Assembly (NCBI GenBank): GCA_013140715.1
Contig: JABFSG010000069.1
Span: 1-42,250 of the forward strand
DNA: 42,250 nucleotides
Source of the DNA: Nitrospiraceae bacterium
Lineage (GTDB): Bacteria; Nitrospirota; Nitrospiria; Nitrospirales; Nitrospiraceae
Reading direction: 5' to 3'
Positions 33,783-42,250 of the stretch are shown piece after piece. The translations under genes were made by a program, and so were the position numbers. The notes under the pieces are model-generated. The model saw only the letters and a program-made list of their open reading frames with translations, made no database searches and was not told the DNA's origin. The first letter of the stretch is position 1. Each line of letters begins with the position of its first letter.

Positions 33783-35171
33783 ATGTGGAACCATTCGGAT
33801 ACAAAGGGAGCCTGGACGACGGTCTGTACGATCTTTATCCTGTTGTCGACCGGCTGCGTTGCCCAACAGGCGGATCTCAAGCAGACGGAGAAGAATCTTC
33901 AGCAGCGCATCAAGCAGTCGAGCGATGAGCTGGCACAGACCCGCGCGCGGCAGGGTCAGGAGATTTCGGTGCTTCGGGAGCAGGAGCTGCCGCAGTTGCG
34001 CGGTGAGCTGGAACGGGCGTTGCACCAAGCTCAGGAACTTCGGGGCAAGCAGGAAGATCTCAAACAGCGCTCTGTGCAGCTCGAGCAGCAGACCAAACGG
34101 CTCGAACAGTTGGCCGCCAAGCTGGAGGCGGATAGCACCACTCGGTATAACCAGGTGCGTGAGAGTCTCAATGCGCAAGATGTCAAAAATAAGCAGGATC
34201 GCGATCAGCTCCGCATGGACGTGAACACCCGCCTTGATGACGTGAGTCGACAGATGGAGGTGGTGCGGAAAGAAATTATCGAGGTTGTGCAGAAGACGAA
34301 TAGCGGACTCGCTAAGAATCTCGATGTACGTTTGGATGAGCAGTATAAGTCGTTGTCGGGATTGAACGAACGGATCAGTCAAGAAGAGCAGGCGGGCAAG
34401 GCATCGACCACCCATATCAATGAGATGAATAAAGCTGTGACCGGTCACTTGGGCGAGGTCAATAAGAGTGTCGCCTCTGTCGCGCAGAAGTTTGCTGCTC
34501 GCTTCGAAGAGCAAGAACGTCGTCTGGATGCCCTCGCCAAGGTTCTTGACCAGATCGCACAGGATGGGCGTGTGCGAGGGGGAAACAAAGGAGGAGCGCG
34601 TCCGTCAACCACGAAGCCGGCCCATCGACCGGCATTGGCTCCTGTATCCGAAGCTCCAAAGGTGGAGCAGGAAACGCTTGCGGCCTCGCTCCCTGCGCAG
34701 ACCGAAGTAGAACCATCGGCTGAAGGGGTCGCGCCGGCGGTCGAATCCGAGGACCTGACTCGCCCGCAAGTCAGCCAGAGTGGAGAACGCCCCGACCGAG
34801 TCGAGTACGAGCGTCTACTGGCTCTGTTTCGTGACGGAGATTTGGATGGAGCCCGGCAGGGGTTCGCGACCTTCCTGCGCGACTACGAGAGTTCGGAGCT
34901 GTCTCCAAATGCGCGCTATTGGCTCGGCGAGTCGCACTATGGGAAGAAAGATTACAGACAGGCGATCGATTCCTACGACCGAGTCGAGCTGGATTTCCCT
35001 CGGAGCGAGAAAGCACCGGCGGCGATTTTGAAGAAGGGGTATGCCTACCTGGCGATGAAAGATAAGAAGCGGGCTTCGTCGGCATTCACCCAAGTGGTGA
35101 CGGTGTATCCGCGGAGTCCAGAGGCAGGAAAAGCGTCCGATAAATTAGCCCAGTTGAAGGAGTCGCGATAA
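33783..35171 (+). CDS. CpoB/YbgF-like lipoprotein with long coiled coil (first paralogue)
   Basis: 462 residues from ATG 33783, far longer than the roughly 260 of CpoB/YbgF. Lipobox LLSTGC with C25. Residues about 30-270 form a very long coiled coil (DLKQTEKNLQQRIKQSSDEL, ELERALHQAQELRGKQEDLK). A proline-rich linker leads to a C-terminal TPR domain starting near YERLLALFRDGDLDGARQGF, with YWLGESHYGKKDYRQAIDSY and FPRSEKAPAAILKKGYAYLA, the diagnostic YbgF repeats. It coordinates Tol-Pal with peptidoglycan synthesis in known systems. It is followed immediately by a second YbgF-like gene. Confidence 0.85.
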   Translation: MWNHSDTKGAWTTVCTIFILLSTGCVAQQADLKQTEKNLQQRIKQSSDELAQTRARQGQEISVLREQELPQLRGELERALHQAQELRGKQEDLKQRSVQLEQQTKRLEQLAAKLEADSTTRYNQVRESLNAQDVKNKQDRDQLRMDVNTRLDDVSRQMEVVRKEIIEVVQKTNSGLAKNLDVRLDEQYKSLSGLNERISQEEQAGKASTTHINEMNKAVTGHLGEVNKSVASVAQKFAARFEEQERRLDALAKVLDQIAQDGRVRGGNKGGARPSTTKPAHRPALAPVSEAPKVEQETLAASLPAQTEVEPSAEGVAPAVESEDLTRPQVSQSGERPDRVEYERLLALFRDGDLDGARQGFATFLRDYESSELSPNARYWLGESHYGKKDYRQAIDSYDRVELDFPRSEKAPAAILKKGYAYLAMKDKKRASSAFTQVVTVYPRSPEAGKASDKLAQLKESR

Positions 35172-35176
35172 ACGTG

Positions 35177-35965
35177 ATGTGTAAGAAGATAGGCGCGAGG
35201 GGTGCGGTCCTTTTCATGGCCGGGACGATGTTGTGGCTTACCGGATGTGCCAACCACGCGGATTTTGTGGAAGTGCGTGACCACTTGTCGGCGGTGTCGA
35301 AGTCTCAAGATCAAGATCAAAAGCGGCTGGATGCGCTGCAACGACGTTTGGAATCTCTGGAACGGGTGAAGGATAACGAATCCGCCAAGCAGAAGTTCGA
35401 TCCGAGGTTCGATGAACTGTCTGCACGGATCCAAAAGTTAGAGGGGCGGCTGGCCAAATCTGATGAGGTCTCGGGCATTCCGATTGCGCCCAGGGTGGAA
35501 CCAGCTCTTGGAGAGTCTCCTCGTTTCGCTAAACCACAAAAACCGGGCTCCCCGATCGATGCGCCGTCTATGGTGCCTGGGGTTCCTACGATTACCCCGA
35601 CATCGGCATTCAACCTCGCGTACAACGACTATCTCAACGGGAAATACGATCTTGCAGTGGCGGGATTTCAACGGTTTGTGAAAGACTTTCCCGGTACGTC
35701 GCTCACACCGAATGCCTATTACTGGTTGGGAGAGTCTTCCTATCAGCAGAAAGATTATGTGCGCGCAATGCAATCGTTCGAGTATCTCACGACGGAATAT
35801 CCGGGGAATGAGAAAGTTCCTGCAGCCCTCTTCAAAGCTGGGCTCGCAGCAGGGGAGACCGGAGATCTCGCCAAATCGAAAAAGAATCTCAAGCGGGTCA
35901 TCGAAGAGTTTCCCACATCGGATGAGGCGAAGTTGGCCAAGAATAGACTGGCAGACATTCGATGA
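35177..35965 (+). CDS. ybgF: CpoB/YbgF-like protein (second paralogue)
   Basis: 262 residues from ATG 35177, the normal length for YbgF/CpoB. Signal ends WLTGC with C24, which is lipoprotein-like, unlike E. coli CpoB. A short N-terminal coiled coil (VSKSQDQDQKRLDALQRRLE) and proline-rich linker lead to TPRs: FNLAYNDYLNGKYDLAVAGF, YYWLGESSYQQKDYVRAMQS and KVPAALFKAGLAAGETGDLA. It starts six bases after the previous stop, so it is the tandem partner. This copy matches the family's usual size, and the first may be the derived one. Confidence 0.88.
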   Translation: MCKKIGARGAVLFMAGTMLWLTGCANHADFVEVRDHLSAVSKSQDQDQKRLDALQRRLESLERVKDNESAKQKFDPRFDELSARIQKLEGRLAKSDEVSGIPIAPRVEPALGESPRFAKPQKPGSPIDAPSMVPGVPTITPTSAFNLAYNDYLNGKYDLAVAGFQRFVKDFPGTSLTPNAYYWLGESSYQQKDYVRAMQSFEYLTTEYPGNEKVPAALFKAGLAAGETGDLAKSKKNLKRVIEEFPTSDEAKLAKNRLADIR

Positions 35966-36031
35966 TCGGACGTCCGTCGAGACGATTCCCGGCGGCTCCC
36001 TTGTTTTCGGCGTTCTCTGGGGTCTAACTTC

Positions 36032-37828
36032 ATGCCTGCCGCCAGTTGTTCGGCTAAAATCCATATTCTCCCAGGCGATGTAGTCAGCCGCATTGCGGCA
36101 GGCGAGGTTGTCGAGCGTCCTGCTGCCGTGGTGAAAGAACTACTGGACAATAGTCTGGATGCAGGGGGATTGCATATCACTATCGATGTCAAGGATGGCG
36201 GCACCACCCTCATTCGCGTCACGGATGATGGAGAGGGAATCAGTCGCGCCGATCTTCCTCTGGCTTTCGAGAGGCATGCTACCAGTAAGCTGAGGTCCGA
36301 TCGGGATCTCGCTTCGGTGATAACGATGGGCTTTCGCGGCGAAGCGTTACCGAGTATCGCGTCCGTCTCCCATGTGTCGGTGACGACCGCGACGAGGCTG
36401 GATATGATGGGGTCGCAGCTCACTCTAATCGCAGGAGCTGGCGGTTCGATCGTGGATGCGCCCGCCGCGCCTGGTACCAGGATCGACGTATCCAATCTCT
36501 TTTTCAATCAGCCGGCCAGGAAGAAGTTCCTGAAATCGGCCACGACCGAGTTTTCCCATATCAGTCATGTTGTGCAACTCGCAGGCCTTGCTTGGCCATC
36601 GGTGCATTTCCGCCTGACCCATAATAGCCAGGAGATTCTTAATTATCCTGCCGTGACAACGGATCGTGACCGAATCCTCCAAGTCTATCGCCAGACGTTT
36701 CTCGATAGGACTATTGAAATGCGAGGCCGAGCAGGAGGATTGTCGATCCGAGGCGTGATGATCGATCCTGTCCACGCACGGTCCTCGCGGACACCACAGG
36801 AATTGTTTGTGAACCGTCGGCCCGTTCGCAATGCGACCGTGTTTCATGCGGTCATGGACGGATATGGATCGTTTTTGGCTAAGGGGCATCACCCGACGTT
36901 CGTGCTTTTTCTGGACATCGAACCGGACCGACTCGATGTCAACGTGCATCCCACGAAGAAAGAAGTCCGTTTTGCTGACACGGAAGCCCTTCACCTGTTA
37001 GTGCGTCAATCGGTTCGTCATGCGCTCGATGGGTCTGAGCGGAAGGTCGTGCTGGGTCTTACGCAGGAGGGGCTGCCGCAGACTGCATCGTTGGTAGCTG
37101 TTCACCAGGAGGCTTCGATTGCCGCTCCAAAAAATGACTCCAAGATCGGAATAAAGGATGCGGTATCCCTCTCCGGTATCGTCGAGGGACATCAATTGGC
37201 CTTCGCTCACGAAGCAGCCGAAACCTATCGACGAGCAGAGCAACCGGATATCCTGCCGCTCGGACAAATTCTCCGGACCTATCTCGTGGCGCAGGTAGGC
37301 GATGAACTGCAAGTGATCGATCAACATACGGCGCACGAGCGGGTCCTCTTTCAACGGCTTTGGCGGGGATGGCAGAGCCGGGACATTCCATCGCAGCCGC
37401 TCTTGATTCCTGAGCCGATTGAGCTGTCGGCTGCGCAGACGGCGCTCGTGCTCAAGCGCCGCGATGATTTGGAGAAACTTGGCCTCCTGATCGAACCGTT
37501 CGGCGCAACGGCGGTGGCGATTCGTGGAGTCCCGGTCGGACTTGGTAAGGTGGATGCGGCTGTTTTGGTGCAGGATTTACTCGATGATTTAACCGAGTGG
37601 GAGAGCGCCTCGTCTCTGGAACTACGGGTTCAACCGATTTTGGCCTCACTGGCCTGCCATGGAGCGGTGCGTGCCGGACGCGCCTTGGCGCTGCCTGAGA
37701 TTCAGCAGGTGATTCACGATTGGGTGCAAGAGGGGTTGATTATGACCTGCCCGCATGGGCGCCGCACAGCGTTTCGCCTGTCGACGGATGAGCTCGCCAA
37801 GCTGTTCGGCAGGGTGGGATGGTCATGA
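36032..37828 (+). CDS. mutL: DNA mismatch repair protein MutL
   Basis: 598 residues. GHKL ATPase motifs are intact: VVKELLDNSLDAG (E36, N40), DDGEGI (65-70), GFRGEALPSIA and the NVHPTKKEVRF lever. The C-terminal dimerisation/endonuclease region shows DQHTAHERVLFQ (430-441), ACHGAVRAG and CPHGRR (573-578). The last position of the DQHA-E-E metal motif is Q441 instead of glutamate, and the usual lysine in ACKxA is histidine, so endonuclease activity is doubtful. It acts in the cytoplasm with MutS. It overlaps or nearly overlaps miaA. Confidence 0.96.
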   Translation: MPAASCSAKIHILPGDVVSRIAAGEVVERPAAVVKELLDNSLDAGGLHITIDVKDGGTTLIRVTDDGEGISRADLPLAFERHATSKLRSDRDLASVITMGFRGEALPSIASVSHVSVTTATRLDMMGSQLTLIAGAGGSIVDAPAAPGTRIDVSNLFFNQPARKKFLKSATTEFSHISHVVQLAGLAWPSVHFRLTHNSQEILNYPAVTTDRDRILQVYRQTFLDRTIEMRGRAGGLSIRGVMIDPVHARSSRTPQELFVNRRPVRNATVFHAVMDGYGSFLAKGHHPTFVLFLDIEPDRLDVNVHPTKKEVRFADTEALHLLVRQSVRHALDGSERKVVLGLTQEGLPQTASLVAVHQEASIAAPKNDSKIGIKDAVSLSGIVEGHQLAFAHEAAETYRRAEQPDILPLGQILRTYLVAQVGDELQVIDQHTAHERVLFQRLWRGWQSRDIPSQPLLIPEPIELSAAQTALVLKRRDDLEKLGLLIEPFGATAVAIRGVPVGLGKVDAAVLVQDLLDDLTEWESASSLELRVQPILASLACHGAVRAGRALALPEIQQVIHDWVQEGLIMTCPHGRRTAFRLSTDELAKLFGRVGWS

Positions 37829-38829
37829 TGGCCATCCCAGCGAGGGCGACCTGTTGTCTCTCAGAGCGGCAGGTTCGTCTCAAGCCCATCGTCGTGATCG
37901 TTGGCCCGACTGCTGTGGGGAAAAGCCGTGTCGCGATCGAAGTGGCTAAGGCTTTCGAAACCGAAGTGCTCACGGCAGACTCCCGACAAGTGTATCGTGG
38001 GATGGATATTGGGACGGATAAGCCGATTCCGGATGAGCGACAGGGAATTCCCCATCGACTGATCGATCTCGTCAATCCAGATGAATCGTTTAATGCGGGG
38101 TTGTATCGACGTCAGGCGCTCGATGAGATCGAGCGCCTCTATCGAGACCGCCGTCTTCCCCTGGTAGTGGGCGGGACAGGGCTGTATGTGAGGACTCTCC
38201 TCAGGGGCTTGTGCGGCGCGCCACCGGCTGATCCGACCCTGCGCGAGACCCTGCGACAGGAGGCAAAAGAGCAGGGGCACGATCGCCTCTATGCTCGACT
38301 TGTGGCGGTTGATCCTACGACCGCGGCGCGGTTGCATCCCCGGGACGAATCGAAAGTGATCCGTGCTCTGGAGGTGTACCAGTTATCCGGTCGTCGGATG
38401 TCGGAGTTTCAACAGGAACATGGGTTCGATGAGCAGCCATTTTCCGCCTTGATCATCGGTTTGAATCGGGGTCGTGACCTGCTGTATCGACGTATTGAGG
38501 GCCGGATCGATTCGCAATTGGCGGATGGATTAATGGAAGAAACGAAACAACTCCTCGACCAAGGGTACCGTCTCGACTGTGCGGCCATGAAGGGCTTGGG
38601 GTATCGCCATGTGGCGGCGTACTTGGCCGGCGAGTATGACGCAGCTGAAATGGTTCGGCGATTCAAGCGCGACACGAGACATTATGCTAAACGACAAATG
38701 ACGTGGTTTCGAAAAGAACAGGGGATTCAGTGGTTGACGATTGAGGAATCAGAAACCGCTCAACAGACGGGAGCCCTGGTGATCGGGCAGGTCGATCGGT
38801 TCCTCGCCGCCCTTGGGGGCCAGGGATGA
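37828..38829 (+). CDS. miaA: tRNA dimethylallyltransferase
   Basis: 333 residues from ATG 37828, whose first base is the last base of the mutL stop (TGATG) and which has GGGTGGGA upstream; ATGs at 37819 and 37825 are alternatives. It adds dimethylallyl to A37 of tRNAs reading UNN codons. Motifs: P-loop VGPTAVGKS, ADSRQVYRGMDIGTDKP, VVGGTGLYV, RALEVYQLSGRRMSE and KGLGYRHVAAYL. The mutL-miaA pairing is widespread. Confidence 0.96.
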   Translation: MAIPARATCCLSERQVRLKPIVVIVGPTAVGKSRVAIEVAKAFETEVLTADSRQVYRGMDIGTDKPIPDERQGIPHRLIDLVNPDESFNAGLYRRQALDEIERLYRDRRLPLVVGGTGLYVRTLLRGLCGAPPADPTLRETLRQEAKEQGHDRLYARLVAVDPTTAARLHPRDESKVIRALEVYQLSGRRMSEFQQEHGFDEQPFSALIIGLNRGRDLLYRRIEGRIDSQLADGLMEETKQLLDQGYRLDCAAMKGLGYRHVAAYLAGEYDAAEMVRRFKRDTRHYAKRQMTWFRKEQGIQWLTIEESETAQQTGALVIGQVDRFLAALGGQG

Positions 38830-39725
38830 CAGGGCAGGGGAAGGCAGGATCTGCAGATATCGGAATCATCGGCGGCAGTGGGCTGTACGAGATCGAGGGG
38901 CTCCGGAAGGTCAAGGAATTGGCCGTTAAGACTCCCTTCGGGGCTCCTTCCGACAAGGTGCTGCTTGGCGAGTTGGACGGGACTCGTATTGCGTTTCTCT
39001 CGCGGCATGGACGAGGCCATCGGATCAATCCTTCGGAAATCAACTATCGCGCGAATATCTACGCGCTCAAGGTTCTCGGGGTCCGGCGGGTGATTTCTGT
39101 GAGTGCGGTCGGGAGTATGAAGGAGTCGATCAAGCCTGGGGACGTGGTGTTGCCGGATCAGTTCATCGATCTCACCAAGCGGCGGGTGTCGACCTTTTTC
39201 GAGGGAGGGGTCGTGGCACATGTGGCGTTCGGCGATTCGGTCTGTTCCTCGCTCGGTGCGGCAATGTTGGGCGCGGCCCGTACGGTCGGCGCCACGGTGC
39301 ATCAGGGCGGCGTCTATCTCTGCATTGAAGGGCCGCAGTTTTCGACCAAAGGGGAGTCACGGCTCTATCGTCAATGGGGCGTGAGCGTGATCGGGATGAC
39401 GAATCTTCCTGAGGCGAAGCTTGCACGGGAGGCAGAGCTCTGTTACTCCACAGTGGCCTTGGCGACGGATTACGATTGTTGGCATGAGACGGAAGAGCCC
39501 GTCACCGTCGAGGCGATCTTGACCACGCTTCGTCAGAATGTCACGCTGGCTAAGCGGCTGTTGCGGGCGGCGCTGCCTGCAGTGGCCGACGTGAAATTGT
39601 GCAATTGTCAGCGCGCGTTGCAGGATGCCATTATTACGGCGCCGGATCGGATACCGGCTTCGCTTCGACGGAAGCTGGCTCTGTTGATCGATCGGGTTCT
39701 TCCGGCGAAGAAAGGGATTCGTTAA
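38826..39725 (+). CDS. mtnP: S-methyl-5'-thioadenosine phosphorylase
   Basis: 299 residues. It splits methylthioadenosine (or a related nucleoside) with phosphate in methionine salvage. Signatures: IGIIGGSGLYEIEGL, LSRHGRGHRINPSEINYRAN, VSAVGSMKESIKPGD, CIEGPQFSTKGESRLYR, IGMTNLPEAKLAREAELCYS and TDYDCWHE. These favour MTAP over purine nucleoside phosphorylase. It overlaps miaA (ATGA) and is followed by a PfkB kinase after three bases. Confidence 0.93.
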   Translation: MTGQGKAGSADIGIIGGSGLYEIEGLRKVKELAVKTPFGAPSDKVLLGELDGTRIAFLSRHGRGHRINPSEINYRANIYALKVLGVRRVISVSAVGSMKESIKPGDVVLPDQFIDLTKRRVSTFFEGGVVAHVAFGDSVCSSLGAAMLGAARTVGATVHQGGVYLCIEGPQFSTKGESRLYRQWGVSVIGMTNLPEAKLAREAELCYSTVALATDYDCWHETEEPVTVEAILTTLRQNVTLAKRLLRAALPAVADVKLCNCQRALQDAIITAPDRIPASLRRKLALLIDRVLPAKKGIR

Positions 39726-39728
39726 GAC

Positions 39729-40643
39729 ATGGGAAAGCTGCTGGTAGTTGGATCGGTCGCATTAGATACGGTGAAAACACCTTTCGGAGAGGTCAACGAG
39801 GTGCTTGGAGGTTCGGCCACCTATTTTTCAACCGCCGCCAGCTACTTCACCAGCGTCGACCTCATCGCAGTCGTGGGGGAGGATTTTCCCTCGCAGCACT
39901 TGGCTTTCCTCAAGAGCCGCGGCATCGACGTAACGGGGTTGGAGCGGAGACCCGGAGCGACCTTCCGATGGAAGGGAGAGTACACGCATCAGTTGAATGA
40001 AGCCCATACGCTCGATACAAAACTCAACGTGTTCGAAACTTTTCGACCGAAGATACCCGATGCCTATCGATCTCCAGATCTATTGTTCTTGGGCAATATC
40101 GATCCGGAGCTACAATTGGATGTGTTGCAGAAACTTTCACGCCCGCCCTTGGTCGCATGCGATACCATGAACTTTTGGATCAATGGCAAGAGGGATGCGT
40201 TGTGGCGGGTCTTGGAACGAGTGGATATTCTGATCATTAACGACGGAGAGGCTCGGGCACTCGGCGAAGATTCGAATCTGGTGAAGGTTGCACAAAAAGT
40301 GCTTGCGCGCGGGCCCAAGCACCTCATCATCAAGCGTGGGGAATATGGGGTTTTGATGTTCACAGAGAAGCAGGTGTTCGGAGCCCCGGCCTTTCCGCTC
40401 GAAGACGTGCGCGACCCCACCGGTGCAGGCGATACCTTCGCCGGCGGCTTCCTGGGATACTTGACGGCTACCGGTAATCGTTCGATGGAGGCCTTCAAAC
40501 AAGCGATCATCTTCGGGAGCGTCATGGCCTCATTTACCGTAGAAGCCTTTAGTCTTGACCGTTTGCGAATCCTGGACTACAAAGAGATTCAAGAACGGTT
40601 TCGAGCCTTTAAGCAGTTGACCCATTTCGAGGACATTTCGTGA
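39729..40643 (+). CDS. PfkB-family kinase
   Basis: 304 residues, PfkB/ribokinase fold. N-terminal VVGSVALDTVKTPFG and VLGGSATYFSTAASYF (substrate side), catalytic DPTGAGDTFAGGFLGY with the base aspartate in GAGD, and IIKRGEYGVLMF. The substrate is uncertain. Tight linkage to mtnP suggests a nucleoside or a ribose derivative from the same salvage route, but that is inference. Start follows mtnP by three bases. Stop overlaps the next gene (GTGA). Confidence 0.88.
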   Translation: MGKLLVVGSVALDTVKTPFGEVNEVLGGSATYFSTAASYFTSVDLIAVVGEDFPSQHLAFLKSRGIDVTGLERRPGATFRWKGEYTHQLNEAHTLDTKLNVFETFRPKIPDAYRSPDLLFLGNIDPELQLDVLQKLSRPPLVACDTMNFWINGKRDALWRVLERVDILIINDGEARALGEDSNLVKVAQKVLARGPKHLIIKRGEYGVLMFTEKQVFGAPAFPLEDVRDPTGAGDTFAGGFLGYLTATGNRSMEAFKQAIIFGSVMASFTVEAFSLDRLRILDYKEIQERFRAFKQLTHFEDIS

Positions 40644-41329
40644 CGCGGATTCATTTCCCCGGTTCGATTGTTCAGGCACTGGCGCGGTCGCTGCTTGCTG
40701 TGTTCTTGTTCGCCGGATGGTTGCCCGGCTGTGCGACATCGGAAGGTTCGGTACAGAAGTCAAAGGGGTATTACCAGGAAGGCCTTGCGAGTCTGGACCA
40801 AGATCAGCAAAAGGCTTTTGTGTCGTTTCAGAAAGCCGTGCAGCTCGACCCGCGCAACAAAGAGGCGCGATACGGGCTCGGTCATATTTTGGCGCAGCAG
40901 GGTAAATTGTCTCAAGCCGAAGATGAATTGAAAGCCGCAACGGCTCTCGATGAAAGTTATTCTGAAGCCTATACCTATTTGGGCCAGGTCTTGGAGAAAC
41001 AGGGGCGGTGGACAGAAGCGATCGCCGCATTCCGTCAGGCTCTGACCAATCCCTTGTATACGACCCCGGACTTAGCCCGGTTCCATCTCGGGCGGACCCT
41101 GGCCCACGAGAGTGACTACCAAGGTGCGATGGAGGCGTTTGAGGATGCCCTCGTGATCAATCCACCCAACGTTCCTCCGGCGTTATTGCACTTAGAGTTA
41201 GGGCGCGCCTATTACAAGTTAGGATTCGAACGACGCGCAAAAGAAGCGCTGACGAAGGTGACGACACTCGATAAGGGCGGCGAGTCTGCCGCAGCGGCGA
41301 AGGAACTCTTGACCAGGATCAAGCCATAG
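40640..41329 (+). CDS. TPR lipoprotein (PilF/PilW-like)
   Basis: 229 residues. GTG start overlaps the kinase stop by four bases. Signal peptide ends GWLPGC with lipid-bearing C31. At least four TPRs follow (KSKGYYQEGLASLDQDQQKA, EARYGLGHILAQQGKLSQAE, EAYTYLGQVLEKQGRWTEAI, LARFHLGRTLAHESDYQGAM, HLELGRAYYKLGFERRAKEA). It resembles the type IV pilus pilotin PilF, but the repeat is generic and no pilus gene is near. It lies just before a rodZ-like gene, suggesting envelope scaffolding. Confidence 0.82.
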   Translation: MTRIHFPGSIVQALARSLLAVFLFAGWLPGCATSEGSVQKSKGYYQEGLASLDQDQQKAFVSFQKAVQLDPRNKEARYGLGHILAQQGKLSQAEDELKAATALDESYSEAYTYLGQVLEKQGRWTEAIAAFRQALTNPLYTTPDLARFHLGRTLAHESDYQGAMEAFEDALVINPPNVPPALLHLELGRAYYKLGFERRAKEALTKVTTLDKGGESAAAAKELLTRIKP

Positions 41330-41339
41330 AGAGATACCC

Positions 41340-42250
41340 ATGGAACCGATCGGCGAATTTTTCAAGCAAGTTCGAGAAACGAAGGGCCTCACCATCGACG
41401 AAGTCGCATCCAAGACGCGAATTCGGACCGATTTTGTCAAGGCCTTGGAAGATGGGAACTTTGCCAAGTTGCCCGATCAGGTGTTCGCTCGAGGTTTTGT
41501 CCGGTCCTATGCCCGGTCTCTTGGGCTCGATGAAGAGGATGCAATCCATCGATTCGCTCAGTCGGCCGGTACCTATTACGATAAACAAGCCGAGCGGGAA
41601 CGTTTAAGAGTTAGGCAAGCGGAAGAAGAGCGGAAACGTCAAGTCAATCGAAAGGCCGTCGCAATCGCGATCGGTCTTGCGGTTCTCACGCTCATTTTTC
41701 TTTTAAGCCGCGAGCAGTCGTCGCTCTTGGTCCGTCGTTCGAGCACAGAAGCTTCCCCTTCCTCATCCAAGCGACCCGTTCCCACGACTCCAGAGACCCA
41801 GGACGCGCCGCCAAGCAAGCTGGCGGAAGAGATCCTTCCGGACCCCAAGACGAAGCCGAGCGAGTCCCCTGTCGTGGCAGCTGAGGCGCGTGTGGAACAT
41901 AATGTGGAGCCGGCAGCCAAGCCGGCAGCCACAGCTTCGACCACGCCGGCACTCGCGGCTCCGAGTCCTTCGTCGCTGGGGAGTGACGGGCCGTTGGGAG
42001 GGATTTCACTCGAAGGGTCTTCAGCGGCAGAGGGCCAGTTGGCGCTGGAGCTTGAAGCGATCGAGCTGAGTTGGGTCGTCGTTCAAATCGATGGAGGGAG
42101 CCCCCAGGAGGTTTTGCTGAGACCCGGAGAAAAGTCGACATGGAAAGGTCAAGACCAGTTTACCTTGACGCTTGGCAATGCTGGGGGCGTCAAAGCCGAG
42201 CTCAACGGTGTGCCTCAAAAGCCCTTCGGTCCGAGCGGCAAAGTCGCACG
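41340..42250 (+). CDS. RodZ-like helix-turn-helix membrane protein (partial, runs off the window)
   Basis: 303 complete codons from ATG 41340 are seen without a stop; the 3' end is outside. Residues 1-75 are an Xre/RodZ-type helix-turn-helix (MEPIGEFFKQVRETKGLTID and EDGNFAKLPDQVFARGFVRS). A positively charged helix follows (about 85-105), then one transmembrane segment at about 106-123 (AVAIAIGLAVLTLIFLL). A proline/alanine/serine-rich periplasmic linker leads to the start of a C-terminal beta domain (LELEAIELSWVVVQIDG, LLRPGEKSTW, LTLGNAGGV) typical of DUF4115. RodZ links MreB to the wall machinery. Ten bases separate it from the TPR lipoprotein. Confidence 0.9.
   Translation, partial: MEPIGEFFKQVRETKGLTIDEVASKTRIRTDFVKALEDGNFAKLPDQVFARGFVRSYARSLGLDEEDAIHRFAQSAGTYYDKQAERERLRVRQAEEERKRQVNRKAVAIAIGLAVLTLIFLLSREQSSLLVRRSSTEASPSSSKRPVPTTPETQDAPPSKLAEEILPDPKTKPSESPVVAAEARVEHNVEPAAKPAATASTTPALAAPSPSSLGSDGPLGGISLEGSSAAEGQLALELEAIELSWVVVQIDGGSPQEVLLRPGEKSTWKGQDQFTLTLGNAGGVKAELNGVPQKPFGPSGKVA

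Noticed and set aside
33471-34514. 347-codon minus-strand frame opposite pal and the first cpoB-like gene
   Set aside because: It is leucine-rich antisense of a coiled coil, spanning two well-supported genes.

Overview
The window comes from a Gram-negative bacterium: it has a complete Tol-Pal cluster, many lipoprotein signal peptides and a bacterial rRNA operon end. Fairly high GC in the core genes, the gene orders (M50 protease-trpS; tolQRAB-pal-cpoB-cpoB-mutL-miaA-mtnP) and the dispersed intergenic palindromes suggest a Nitrospira-like member of Nitrospirota. The phylum is inferred from general knowledge, not proven by a search.

Layout. 1-471 is the end of an rRNA operon (23S 3' end and 5S), followed by terminators and palindromic repeats to about 900. 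1077-8000 is an accessory, partly decayed region. It holds a zinc-ribbon/PIN-like gene flanked by an imperfect inverted repeat, an AHSA1-DHFR pair, a broken second DHFR-like gene, an unrecognised exported protein, an orphan MazE-like antitoxin tail, a dienelactone-hydrolase-like lipoprotein between two DUF3024 fragments, and an ISL3 transposase remnant.

8040-13555 (minus strand) is the most interesting locus. It is a five-gene operon encoding an alpha/beta-hydrolase-metacaspase fusion, a small helical protein, a three-helix membrane protein, a probable lipoprotein and a patatin-like phospholipase lipoprotein. A good sigma70-type promoter lies upstream, with an 18-bp palindrome over its -35 box. 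Two different hydrolases combined with a caspase protease suggest a cell-death, stress or envelope-lipid module.

14215-25999 carries a REC-GGDEF-EAL regulator, a pair of paralogous unknown proteins each next to a 9-bp-periodic palindrome, an NlpC/P60 lipoprotein coupled to a Ycf46-like AAA ATPase, a SUMF1-like protein, a coiled-coil lipoprotein, an MBL hydrolase, a methyltransferase, a PEGA lipoprotein, trpS and an M50 protease. Three copies of a dispersed 160-200 bp repeat element, plus one diverged candidate, sit between these genes.

26011-42250 is core genome: a TPR/periplasmic-binding protein divergent from a XerC/D recombinase, tRNA-Val and tRNA-Asp, then a long co-directional run of tolQ, tolR, a tolA/tonB-like gene, tolB, pal, two cpoB/ybgF paralogues, mutL, miaA, mtnP, a pfkB-family kinase, a TPR lipoprotein and a rodZ-like gene that runs off the window. 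Many of these genes overlap by 4 nt, indicating translational coupling.
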